The position numbers and the translations under genes are program-made. A DNA stretch of 6,116 bases from Erysipelotrichaceae bacterium. GTDB taxonomy: Bacteria > Bacillota_I > Bacilli_A > Erysipelotrichales > Erysipelotrichaceae. Shown one piece after another: positions 1 to 6,061 of the stretch (position 1 is the stretch's first letter; every line of letters begins with the position of its first letter). Location of the stretch: assembly GCA_003510215.1 (NCBI GenBank), contig DOKQ01000116.1:1-6116 (forward strand), written 5' to 3'. The notes beneath the pieces were generated by a model. That model made no database searches and was not told the DNA's origin. It was given only the letters and a program-made list of their open reading frames with translations.

Positions 1-29
1 CCGGTTTACTTGACGCTTACTTCCAAATC

Positions 30-57
30 AAAAAAGGCAACCATTTTTTTAGTTGCC
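30..57 (-). terminator. Rho-independent terminator after the HAD phosphatase gene
   Basis: Read on the minus strand, GGCAAC and GTTGCC form a 6-bp stem around a 10-nt A-rich loop, followed directly by six T residues (30-35). It begins 15 nt past the stop codon of the HAD gene, so it most likely ends that transcript. The 29 bases beyond it, to the window edge, hold nothing I can identify. Confidence 0.85.
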
Positions 58-72
58 CTTACATTAAATTAC

Positions 73-834
73 CTAATCAAGTGACATGACAAATTCAAGT
101 GCTGCTTCGACAGTATCAAAACAACGACTTGCATACTTTTTCACTTCTTCCTCACCACTACACATCGCAAATCCATTAAATCCCTTGATCATCGGAATAT
201 CATTATAGGAATCACCTATGGTAAAGATTGGACCATTGTGCTGTATATGATCATTAATATGACCAATCCCCGTTTTCTTCGTTATCCCATATGAAATAAT
301 ATCTATGTAATCCCCAAAGTTGTACGCCTTTACCTGATCACCATATTTTCCATTAATATAATCCGCAAATTGTGCTGAAGATTCACGTCCATCGAATCGC
401 AAAAACATACCCACCGCTGTTTTGGACTCCAGAATTTTCTGAACATCCACAAGTTTATCTGCGAAGTCCTCATCCTGATCTGCAGCCATATTATCATGCA
501 AACCAAACTGATAACCATCACTCACACCATAGTAGACAATCTTATCCTGTGGAATATCTGCGATGATCTTAAGCGCTACCTCAAAATCCATCAATTGATA
601 GAACAACTCTTCATTATGTTGATTGAGAACAATCCCACCATTATTTCCGATAAGAAAATCAACAGGAATCTTATACTTATCAATTTCAGCCGCAATCGAA
701 CTAATCGAGCGCCCTGTCGCAATACCAAACGTATTTCCTGCATTCTTAAACTTGTGAATCGCCTCTATCGTCGAATCACTCACACTTCCATTTAAGTGTA
801 GTGTACCATCATAATCAGATGCGAATAATTTCAT
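73..834 (-). CDS. Cof-type HAD-superfamily (HAD-IIB) phosphatase
   Basis: A 253-residue cytoplasmic hydrolase of the haloacid dehalogenase superfamily, Cof subfamily. All four HAD motifs are visible: motif I DYDGT with nucleophile Asp7 and acid/base Asp9; motif II GIATGRS with Thr40; the motif III lysine in ITKKTG (Lys186 or 187); motif IV GDSYND (207-212), which binds Mg2+. The residues between motifs II and III form the C2-type cap that sets substrate choice. Family members dephosphorylate sugar phosphates, FMN, pyridoxal phosphate or similar small molecules, and the substrate cannot be read from sequence. The start is ATG 834, because AAAGGAAG lies 7 nt upstream and the protein then begins MKLFASDYDGT, typical of the family. 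A GTG at 858 would put that ribosome site inside the gene. It has its own promoter and terminator and is probably functionally unrelated to the transporter. Length is normal and the frame is intact. Confidence 0.93.
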   Translation of the reverse strand: MKLFASDYDGTLHLNGSVSDSTIEAIHKFKNAGNTFGIATGRSISSIAAEIDKYKIPVDFLIGNNGGIVLNQHNEELFYQLMDFEVALKIIADIPQDKIVYYGVSDGYQFGLHDNMAADQDEDFADKLVDVQKILESKTAVGMFLRFDGRESSAQFADYINGKYGDQVKAYNFGDYIDIISYGITKKTGIGHINDHIQHNGPIFTIGDSYNDIPMIKGFNGFAMCSGEEEVKKYASRCFDTVEAALEFVMSLD

Positions 835-841
835 AACATCA

Positions 842-849
842 CTTCCTTT
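842..849 (-). promoter_or_regulatory. Ribosome binding site that fixes the HAD gene start
   Basis: AAAGGAAG on the minus strand ends 7 nt before ATG 834. It lies inside the longer reading that begins at GTG 858, which has no comparable site upstream, so the shorter start is preferred. Confidence 0.8.
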
Positions 850-860
850 AGTTGACACTC

Positions 861-869
861 ATTATAGCA
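861..869 (-). promoter_or_regulatory. Extended -10 promoter for the HAD gene
   Basis: TGCTATAAT on the minus strand is a perfect extended -10 element (TG-N-TATAAT). At 17-nt spacing the -35 position reads TTTATC, a weak match, as is common for extended -10 promoters. The expected transcript start is near 854, leaving a leader of about 20 nt before ATG 834. The -35 position overlaps the right arm of the hairpin at 885-908. Confidence 0.7.
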
Positions 870-884
870 GATTTTATCAAAGAG

Positions 885-908
885 ATAAACCGCCATACAG
901 CGGTTTAT
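885..908 (-). terminator. Probable terminator hairpin downstream of the liv operon
   Basis: A perfect 9-bp inverted repeat, ATAAACCGC / GCGGTTTAT, with a 6-nt loop. It lies about 95 nt past the livF stop. On the minus strand the 3' arm runs into TTTATCTCTTT, an interrupted T-rich tail, so it is a plausible but imperfect terminator for the liv transcript. The stretch between it and livF (909-1003) holds only a short TTCAATTGAA palindrome and no gene that I can support. Confidence 0.55.
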
Positions 909-1003
909 TTCAAATACAATGGAGGAGACGTTCAATTGAATACAACCTCATTTTAGTATATCCAAGCAAATACTTCATCACATTTCTGTTAAGAAACGGT
1001 TAA

Positions 1004-1704
1004 TTATCCACCTAGATAAATTCTAGCCACATCTTCACTTTGTGACAACTCTTTGCTTGTTCCACTTAAAACAACTTTCCCCGTCTCAATGACATAACCA
1101 CGATGAGCAATTGACAAAGCCATCTTGGCATTCTGCTCAACCAACAAAACTGTCGTACCTTCCTGGTTGATCTGCTTGATAATCGAAAAAATCTCCTTAA
1201 CAAGCATAGGAGCCAAACCCATACTTGGCTCATCAAGCAACAATACATCCGGCCGTGCATAAGTGCTCGACCAATCGCAAGCATCTGCTGCTCCCCACCC
1301 GAAAGATTCGCAGAAGGCTGATTTTTCCTCTGTTTCAAAATTGGAAATCTTTGATACACACTTTCCAAATCAATCTGTACATCCTTATCTTTTCTTAAGT
1401 ATGCCCCAAGAAGCAAGTTCTCCTCAACACTCATATCCTTAAATACCCTGCGCCCCTCAGGCACATGGGTTAACCCCAAGCTAACTACCTTCGTCGGTTT
1501 AGCATGAGTAATATCTTCTCCTCGAAAAGAAATTGATCCTGACTTTACTTGAAGCAAAGAGGATATCGCTTTTAGCAATGTCGATTTCCCTGCACCATTG
1601 GATCCAATCAACGTAACAATCTCACCTTGATTCACTTCTATTGATATTCCTTTCAAAGCTTCAATATATCCATAGGATACATACAGTTGATTAATGACTA
1701 ACAT
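1004..1704 (-). pseudogene. livF: livF: branched-chain amino acid ABC transporter ATPase, frameshifted
   Basis: The second ATPase of the importer, expected to pair with LivG on the inner face of LivH/LivM. From ATG 1704 the frame encodes Walker A GSNGAGKST (34-42), the LivF-type VPEGRRVF segment (81-88) and signature LSGGEQQ (134-140), then reads ALM at 147-149. There the frame breaks: the annotated frame continues as 63 unrelated residues to a stop at 1066. The neighbouring frame supplies ARPDVLLLDEPSMGLAP (Walker B), the LLVEQNA switch region and the C-terminal YLGG, ending at 1004. Adding one G after the ATG codon at 1260-1258 (one C on the plus strand between 1258 and 1259) restores a continuous 233-residue LivF of normal family length. 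As written, the product has no Walker B and should not hydrolyse ATP. I see no slippery heptamer that would suggest programmed frameshifting. It overlaps livG by 14 nt. Confidence 0.9.
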
Positions 1705-2485
1705 GCTCATCAACCTCCTCCCCAAGATAAGCTGCTATCACCGCCGGATTACGTTGAATGTCCTTTGGAGATCCCTGTGCAATGCAAATACCACGATCCA
1801 AAACAACAATGTGATCACACAAACTCATAACCAACTTCATATCATGCTCAATAAGGACGATGGTTAACCCATACTTTATGTGTATATAACGGATAAAATC
1901 CGTTAGATTCTTGGTTTCCTGCTCATTCATCCCAGCAGCCGGCTCATCGAGAAAAAGCATCTTTGCATTCGTTGCCAAAGCACGAGCAATCTCACATCGA
2001 CGCTGATCACCATAAGATAACTGACTCGCAAGACTATCCTTCTTCTCCACTAAACCAACTTCCTCAAGCCATTGTAACGCTCTTTGATGAATCATCGCTT
2101 CATTTCTGCTGAATATACCCACTCTTAGAAATGAAGCTAAAACACCATATGGATACTGATGATACATGGCTACCTTAATATTATCAAGAACGGTCATTTC
2201 CTGAAAAAGTCGAATGTTTTGAAAGGTTCGTGCAATTCCGTACCGCGCAATTTTTGACGGACTTAGATTCCCGATGGAGACAAACTTATCATCAACCTTT
2301 AATGAAACGTTGCCGTTACTTAAACCATACATCCCAGTAATGCAATTAAATAACGTTGTTTTCCCAGCGCCATTAGGCCCAATGATTCCAACGAACTGAC
2401 CTTCATGAATGGAAAGACTCGCATCAGCCACAGCCACAATTCCACCAAACACACGGCTTAAATTTTCAACTCGAAGAATTTCCAC
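1691..2485 (-). CDS. livG: Branched-chain amino acid ABC transporter ATP-binding protein LivG
   Basis: A 264-residue cytoplasmic ATPase that powers import through LivH/LivM. All nucleotide-binding motifs are present: Walker A GPNGAGKT (36-43), Q-loop RTFQN with Gln89, signature LSYGDQRR (156-163), Walker B MLFLDEP (176-182) with catalytic Glu181, and the switch His214 in LIEHDMKLVM. LSYGDQRR, EPAAGMN and IEHDMKLVM are characteristic of LivG rather than LivF or of other ABC ATPases. The start is GTG 2485, with AAGGTG 7 nt upstream inside livM. It overlaps livM by 20 nt and livF by 14 nt. Length is normal and the frame is intact, so LivG would lack a working partner if the livF break is real. 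Confidence 0.95.
   Translation of the reverse strand: MEILRVENLSRVFGGIVAVADASLSIHEGQFVGIIGPNGAGKTTLFNCITGMYGLSNGNVSLKVDDKFVSIGNLSPSKIARYGIARTFQNIRLFQEMTVLDNIKVAMYHQYPYGVLASFLRVGIFSRNEAMIHQRALQWLEEVGLVEKKDSLASQLSYGDQRRCEIARALATNAKMLFLDEPAAGMNEQETKNLTDFIRYIHIKYGLTIVLIEHDMKLVMSLCDHIVVLDRGICIAQGSPKDIQRNPAVIAAYLGEEVDEHVSH
1713..1721 (-). promoter_or_regulatory. Ribosome binding site that decides the livF start
   Basis: GGGAGGAGG on the minus strand lies inside the 3' end of livG. GGAGG ends 9 nt before ATG 1704 but only 3 nt before ATG 1710, and the longer reading from 1725 starts upstream of it. ATG 1704 (MLVINQLYV) therefore fits best and also matches where LivF proteins usually begin. Confidence 0.75.
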
Positions 2486-3431
2486 TGGACTTCACCTTCT
2501 TTCCAAACATTCGATTGACGAATATTTCTTTACTACCAAGCAAACCTGTTGGTCGATAAATCATTAAGACAATCAGTGCCAACGCATAAATAATCATACG
2601 TAATTGAGCAAACGACTGTAAAAACACGGTGAGCAAACTCATAAATATCGCTGCCGCAATCGTACCCGAAATACTTCCCATACCACCTAAAACTACAATC
2701 ATCAGAAAATCGATCGAACGAGCAATCCCAAAGGTTTCAGGCTTAATCACATAATAAAACGATGCATATAAAGAACCCGCCACAGAAGCAAACAAAGCGC
2801 CAAAGACAAATATCATCACTTTGATTTTCGTTACCTGAATCCCCATAGCTTCTGCCGCAATTTCATCATCCTTAATGCTCAAAGCCGCACGACCAAACCG
2901 ACTAAACTTCAGACGCGCCATAAACAAAATACAAAACATAATAAAGATATAGAGTAATGTCCAGTTGGTAAACTGAGGAATCCCACTTAGTCCCGCAGCT
3001 CCATTGGTAATCTTCATATTCAAAAGAATAATACGTATAATCTCACCGCTACCCAACGTAGCAATAGCCAAATAATCTCCCTTTAGCCTTAATGTAGGTA
3101 TAGCAATGACTAATCCAACCACAACGGTCAGAACTAATCCTAAGAGCATACCTGCAAACCACCCAATCACCGATGGCTGCGCAATCGTTACAATTGCAAC
3201 ACTATATGCCCCTATGGCCATAAACCCCGCATGACCTAAAGAAAACTGCCCTGACAAGCCTAGTATCATGTTCAATCCCAAGGCAGCAATCAGTGAAATA
3301 CCAATTTGGGTTAACGTAATGCGATAATATGCATTGATAATGTCTACCTCAATCAAAATAGCAACAAGACCATACACACCAAGAATAATTGCCCACATAG
3401 GCCAATGAAAACGCGAAAGTAGTTTTTTCAT
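2466..3431 (-). CDS. livM: Branched-chain amino acid ABC transporter permease LivM
   Basis: A 321-residue polytopic membrane protein, one half of the transmembrane channel. LivM-type signatures are visible: LNMILGLSGQFSLGHAGF (53-70), TLRLKGDYLAIATLG (113-127), the cytoplasmic coupling segment IKDDEIAAEAMGI (186-198) that should contact an ATPase, VVLGGMGSISGT (246-257) and YRPTGLLG (292-299). Hydrophobic stretches cover most of the chain, with a short charged and serine-rich C-terminal tail (from about 302). Its ATG overlaps the livH stop as ATGA, a usual sign of coupled translation. Length is normal for the family and no frame damage is visible. Confidence 0.95.
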   Translation of the reverse strand: MKKLLSRFHWPMWAIILGVYGLVAILIEVDIINAYYRITLTQIGISLIAALGLNMILGLSGQFSLGHAGFMAIGAYSVAIVTIAQPSVIGWFAGMLLGLVLTVVVGLVIAIPTLRLKGDYLAIATLGSGEIIRIILLNMKITNGAAGLSGIPQFTNWTLLYIFIMFCILFMARLKFSRFGRAALSIKDDEIAAEAMGIQVTKIKVMIFVFGALFASVAGSLYASFYYVIKPETFGIARSIDFLMIVVLGGMGSISGTIAAAIFMSLLTVFLQSFAQLRMIIYALALIVLMIYRPTGLLGSKEIFVNRMFGKKVKSSGNSSS

Positions 3432-4306
3432 ACCTTTTCCCTACCTCCTTTACCTAACAACCCTGATGGCTTAACAATCAATACCACAATTAAAACAAAA
3501 AACACGAGTGCATCCTTCATCAGCGAATATCCAACTCCAACAACGAGAGTCTCAATTAACCCAATGGCAAAACCTCCAAGCATCGCTCCTTTAATATGTC
3601 CTATGCCGCCAAACACTGCTGCCACAAACGCCTTTAGACCCGGAGTAACGCCCATTAACGGAGAAATCGTGTTGTAATACATCCCAACTAGACTCCCCGC
3701 TGCGGCAGCCAAAGCAGCCCCAAGCGCGAAGGTAATAGCTATGGTTCGATCCACATCAATTCCCATTAGCGCAGCTGCTTCCTTATCCGCAGATACCGCC
3801 CTCATAGAACGGCCGATCTTAGACTTATTAACTAACGTATTCAACGCCACCATTAAAACAGCTGTCACACTGAAAATTAGAATCTGCTTAAGCGAAATAC
3901 CCACCCCTAACAGATTGAATGTTCGATTTGTAAATCCTTCCGGAAACACTTTGATATCCGCACCAACCAAAAACATCGTCGAATACTGAAGTAGAAACGA
4001 CACTCCAATAGCCGTAATCAGTGCCGCAATACGTGTTGCATTACGCAATGGCTTATATGCAATCCGCTCGATAACAAATCCGAGTAAAGCAGTTAGAACC
4101 ATCGAAATCAGCAATGCCAAAAAGAAAGGTAATTTAAATGTCGTAATTAAATAGAAAGACAAAAAAGCCCCAATCATATACATTTCACCATGAGCAAAAT
4201 TGATTAACTTGATAATACCATAAACCATTGTATATCCAAGGGCTACTAGAGCATAAATGCTACCCAAAGACATTCCATTGATCACCTGTTGCGCAAATTG
4301 TACCAT
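3428..4306 (-). CDS. livH: Branched-chain amino acid ABC transporter permease LivH
   Basis: A 292-residue polytopic membrane protein, the partner of LivM in the channel. The N-terminal signature GSIYALVALGYTMVYG (15-30) followed by LINFAHGE (34-41) is diagnostic for LivH. The coupling segment GRSMRAVSADKEAAALMGID (165-184) should dock on an ATPase. VFGGIGHIKGA (231-241) and KPSGLLGKGG (279-288) are further family motifs near the C-terminus. The start at ATG 4306 is well set by AAGGAGGAG, with GGAGG 6 nt upstream. This ribosome site directly follows the T-run of the livJ-livH terminator, so livH and the genes after it depend on read-through of that hairpin. I see no separate promoter in the 48-nt gap. 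The gene ends in a 4-nt overlap with livM. Confidence 0.95.
   Translation of the reverse strand: MVQFAQQVINGMSLGSIYALVALGYTMVYGIIKLINFAHGEMYMIGAFLSFYLITTFKLPFFLALLISMVLTALLGFVIERIAYKPLRNATRIAALITAIGVSFLLQYSTMFLVGADIKVFPEGFTNRTFNLLGVGISLKQILIFSVTAVLMVALNTLVNKSKIGRSMRAVSADKEAAALMGIDVDRTIAITFALGAALAAAAGSLVGMYYNTISPLMGVTPGLKAFVAAVFGGIGHIKGAMLGGFAIGLIETLVVGVGYSLMKDALVFFVLIVVLIVKPSGLLGKGGREKV
3444..3450 (-). promoter_or_regulatory. Widely spaced ribosome binding site for livM
   Basis: AAGGAGG on the minus strand, inside the end of livH, stands 12 nt before ATG 3431, longer than the usual 5-9 nt. No better in-frame start lies closer. Ribosomes ending livH at the ATGA overlap may re-initiate here, making the spacing less critical. 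Confidence 0.65.
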
Positions 4307-4320
4307 TATTCTCCTCCTTC

Positions 4321-4348
4321 AAAAAAGGGTGAAAGAATTCTTTCACCC
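4321..4348 (-). terminator. Intra-operon terminator (attenuator) between livJ and livH
   Basis: A perfect 22-nt palindrome (4327-4348), arms GGGTGAAAGAA / TTCTTTCACCC, followed on the minus strand by six T residues (4321-4326). It begins 6 nt after the livJ stop and ends just before the livH ribosome site. The structure fits a Rho-independent terminator that lets only part of transcription continue. The hairpin also protects the 3' end of a livJ-only mRNA. The usual result is more binding protein than permease. Confidence 0.85.
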
Positions 4349-4354
4349 TCGTTA

Positions 4355-5500
4355 TTATGGATTTACACGTTGTAAACCAACAACAGTTCCATCCTGAATT
4401 TCAAGTACCACAGCTGATTTAACCGCATTATGCCACTTATCCACCGTAATACTTCCTGTAACACCCTGGAAATTCACAGTCGAACCTAACGCTTCATTAA
4501 TCTTTTCAGGATCGCTACTTCCAGCACGACGAATAGCATCAACCGCAAGTAACGCTGTATCATATCCCAACGCAGAGAAAGCATTTGGTTCAACACCGTA
4601 TTTCGCCTTGAAATCTGCGATAAACTTCGTTACCATCGGGTCCTGATCCAACGACGAATATGCCTGCGAGAAGTAAACATCATATAGAGCATCTTTACCG
4701 GCCAACTCAAACAAAACTGGAGAATCAAAACCATCACCGCCAAGAATCGGAGTTGTAATTCCTGCTTCTCTTGCCTGCTTTATAATTAATCCTACTTCCT
4801 GATAATAACCAGGTACAAATAATACATCAAAATCCATTTGAGCTACGCGAGTCAACACACCATTGAAATCCTGTTCCCCACTCACATAGGCTTCCTGAGC
4901 CACAACGGTTCCACCATTGGATTTAAACTGAGCACTGAACGTTTCCGCGAGTCCTTTCGCATAATCTGAAGACTGATCCCCAAGAATAACAGCCTTTAAC
5001 TTACTAAGATTTTTGGAAGCAAAGTTTGCCATCGTAATTCCTTGAAACGAATCAATAAAGCTAACCCGATACACAAACGGCTGAACATTGACCCCATCAT
5101 TCGTTACATCATCTGCTGTTGCGGATGGTGAGATGAGCGGAACTTTGTATTGGTTTGCGACAGGGACCTGAGCTTTTGTCAAACCTGAAGTCGCTGCACC
5201 CAAAATCACAGACACCTTTTCTTGAGTAGCCAAGAATGTCGCGATGCTTGTGGTTTCAGCCGCATCCGATTTATTATCTCTTTTGATCAGTTCAATCAGT
5301 TTGCCATCAATTCCACCTGCAGCGTTAATCTGTTCAATAGCGAGTTCAATTCCCTGAACCTCTGCCTGACCATAACTTGCAACTGCGCCTGATAATTCAA
5401 AGTTTAAACCTACTTTGATTTTATCCGAAGATGATGAACATCCTGCTAGTAACAACATCGATGACACTGTTACTAAAAATAATCCTTTCATTCGATTCAT
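4355..5500 (-). CDS. livJ: Branched-chain amino acid ABC transporter substrate-binding lipoprotein LivJ
   Basis: A 381-residue extracytoplasmic solute receptor. Residues 1-20 are a lipoprotein signal: a basic start (MNRMKG), a hydrophobic stretch and lipobox LLAG|C, giving lipid-modified Cys21 followed by a serine-rich linker. The rest is a type I periplasmic-binding (Peripla_BP_6) fold, from IKVGLNFELSGAVASYG (28-44) to the C-terminus. Likely ligand-contact loops are GAATSG (101-106), SPSAT (124-128), GYYQE (231-235) and GGDGFDS (254-260). The first two correspond by position to the Ser/Thr loops that hold the amino acid backbone in LivJ. The preference is presumably leucine, isoleucine or valine, but related receptors bind other amino acids, so the exact ligand is inferred. 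AGAGG lies 5 nt before ATG 5500; ATG 5491 would be 14 nt away. It is the first gene of the operon. Confidence 0.93.
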   Translation of the reverse strand: MNRMKGLFLVTVSSMLLLAGCSSSSDKIKVGLNFELSGAVASYGQAEVQGIELAIEQINAAGGIDGKLIELIKRDNKSDAAETTSIATFLATQEKVSVILGAATSGLTKAQVPVANQYKVPLISPSATADDVTNDGVNVQPFVYRVSFIDSFQGITMANFASKNLSKLKAVILGDQSSDYAKGLAETFSAQFKSNGGTVVAQEAYVSGEQDFNGVLTRVAQMDFDVLFVPGYYQEVGLIIKQAREAGITTPILGGDGFDSPVLFELAGKDALYDVYFSQAYSSLDQDPMVTKFIADFKAKYGVEPNAFSALGYDTALLAVDAIRRAGSSDPEKINEALGSTVNFQGVTGSITVDKWHNAVKSAVVLEIQDGTVVGLQRVNP

Positions 5501-5537
5501 AAATACCTCTTTCCCTCTCTTTTGAAGATATGAAAAG

Positions 5538-5565
5538 ATTATACATTGTACAGAAAATATTTCAA
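5538..5565 (-). promoter_or_regulatory. liv operon promoter
   Basis: On the minus strand, -35 TTGAAA (5565-5560), a 16-nt spacer and -10 TATAAT (5543-5538). This is a strong sigma-A type promoter, 5 of 6 and 6 of 6 to consensus. The expected transcript start near 5531 gives a leader of about 30 nt to ATG 5500, too short for a riboswitch or T-box, so control is more likely at initiation. Confidence 0.8.
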
Positions 5566-5604
5566 CCCATTTTCATAATAAATGTAATATTTTCATTAGA
5601 AAAT
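5545..5604 (-). promoter_or_regulatory. Possible operator: ATTTTC/GAAAAT half-site cluster at the liv promoter
   Basis: Four half-sites on the minus strand: ATTTTC (5604-5599) and GAAAAT (5594-5589) form a palindrome with a 4-nt centre; GAAAAT (5574-5569) and ATTTTC (5558-5553) flank the -35. The stretch 5559-5545 matches 11 of 15 positions of the CodY consensus AATTTTCWGAAAATT and sits between -35 and -10. CodY is the usual repressor of branched-chain amino acid uptake in Bacillota. The region is AT-rich, so chance matches are possible. Confidence 0.4.
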
Positions 5605-5613
5605 GTAAATGCA

Positions 5614-5844
5614 TCATTTATTCAACAAGAATACCTTCTTTAAGATTGGATAAACTATAAAAAATATGAGAACACTCAATAGTATGGTCGGAACTAAGAT
5701 CATAATGACATAACCCCATGTTTCCTCTTTAATATCAAATGTCTTAATAAGCCAAAAGCGAGGAAAATTCGATTCAATAGCATATGCACTAATCGTAGAT
5801 ATGTATATAGAAAACGCAAGAACCTGCTTTTTGGACCACTTCAT
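5614..5844 (-). CDS. Small two-helix membrane protein, function unknown
   Basis: A 76-residue protein that I do not recognise. Two hydrophobic segments are clear, about residues 7-23 and 43-67, joined by a polar loop (about 24-42, with IESNFPRF and FDIKEET). Lysines at both ends (MKWSKK at the start, KK at 69-70) predict a hairpin with both termini in the cytoplasm. It is probably real: GAGGG lies 7 nt before ATG 5844, and an extended -10 promoter lies a few bases further up. No terminator follows before the liv promoter, so some read-through into livJ is possible, but nothing in the sequence ties it functionally to the transporter. It could be a genus-restricted small protein or a remnant of a larger membrane protein. 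Confidence 0.65.
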   Translation of the reverse strand: MKWSKKQVLAFSIYISTISAYAIESNFPRFWLIKTFDIKEETWGYVIMILVPTILLSVLIFFIVYPILKKVFLLNK

Positions 5845-5864
5845 AGAACCACCCTCTTTTCATT

Positions 5865-5873
5865 ATTATATCA
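5865..5873 (-). promoter_or_regulatory. Extended -10 promoter for the small membrane protein gene
   Basis: TGATATAAT on the minus strand is a perfect extended -10. No good -35 is visible: the region 16-18 nt upstream falls in the T-run and stem of the tRNA-Lys terminator. The expected start near 5858 leaves a leader of about 14 nt, just enough for the ribosome site. Confidence 0.6.
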
Positions 5874-5883
5874 AATGAGGTAC

Positions 5884-5904
5884 AAAAAAACCGCTATTGC
5901 GGTT
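5884..5904 (-). terminator. Rho-independent terminator of tRNA-Lys
   Basis: On the minus strand, AACCGC / GCGGTT form a 6-bp stem around an AATA loop, followed by five more T residues. It begins 10 nt after the CCA end of the tRNA gene. Confidence 0.85.
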
Positions 5905-5914
5905 AATTGACAAA

Positions 5915-5990
5915 TGGTGTCCCGTGAGGGGCTCGAACCCACGACCCACTGATTAAGAGTCAGTTGCTCTGCCAGCTGAGCTAACGAGAC
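5915..5990 (-). tRNA. tRNA-Lys(CTT)
   Basis: A 76-nt tRNA with encoded CCA. Acceptor stem GTCTCGT / ACGGGAC (one U-G wobble at 4-69), D-stem GCTC / GAGC, anticodon stem ACTGA / TCAGT with loop CTCTTAA, 5-nt variable loop, T-loop TTCGAGC, discriminator A. The anticodon CTT (5957-5955) reads the lysine codon AAG. The T-stem GTGGG / CCCTC has a U50-U64 mismatch, where a U-A pair would be normal. It has its own promoter and terminator, so it is a single-gene unit. Confidence 0.95.
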
Positions 5991-6001
5991 ATTGCTTAAT
6001 G

Positions 6002-6030
6002 ATTATAACCCCATCATTTAAAAAATGCAA
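6002..6030 (-). promoter_or_regulatory. Promoter of tRNA-Lys
   Basis: On the minus strand, -35 TTGCAT (6030-6025), a 17-nt spacer and -10 TATAAT (6007-6002). The expected start near 5995 is only a few bases before the mature 5' end at 5990, typical for a tRNA gene transcribed alone. Confidence 0.75.
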
Positions 6031-6061
6031 GTGAAAACATCACATCAAAACAGATAGAATC

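Noticed and set aside
330..521. Minus-strand open frame of 63 codons
   Set aside because: Out-of-frame reading inside the HAD gene, whose own frame carries all four HAD motifs.
372..566. Plus-strand open frame of 64 codons
   Set aside because: It lies wholly inside the HAD gene on the other strand, has no ribosome site and encodes a composition typical of an antisense shadow.
496..795. Plus-strand open frame of 99 codons
   Set aside because: Antisense to the conserved HAD gene; no Shine-Dalgarno and no recognisable domain.
835..858. GTG 858 as the HAD gene start (8 extra residues)
   Set aside because: The AAAGGAAG ribosome site would lie inside the coding region, and family members start close to the DYDGT motif.
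931..940. TTCAATTGAA palindrome between livF and the HAD gene
   Set aside because: Ten AT-rich bases with no promoter beside them; expected by chance in such sequence.
1004..1243. Separate small gene starting at TTG 1243 (LLLDEPSMG...)
   Set aside because: It is the C-terminal half of livF: it begins in Walker B, has no ribosome site, and joins the upstream frame when one base is restored.
1243..1262. Programmed ribosomal frameshift in livF
   Set aside because: The junction (ATGCACGGCC) has no X-XXY-YYZ slippery heptamer or run, and I know of no programmed frameshifting in LivF proteins. Mutation or sequence error is simpler.
3741..3989. Plus-strand open frame of 82 codons
   Set aside because: Antisense shadow of livH, whose coding frame is conserved throughout.
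5501..5531. Riboswitch or T-box leader before livJ
   Set aside because: The predicted leader is only about 30 nt, with no stem-loops or T-box motif.
5607..5619. Hairpin AAATG-ATG-CATTT at the end of the small membrane gene as a terminator
   Set aside because: Only five mostly A-T pairs, a 3-nt loop and no T-run after it.
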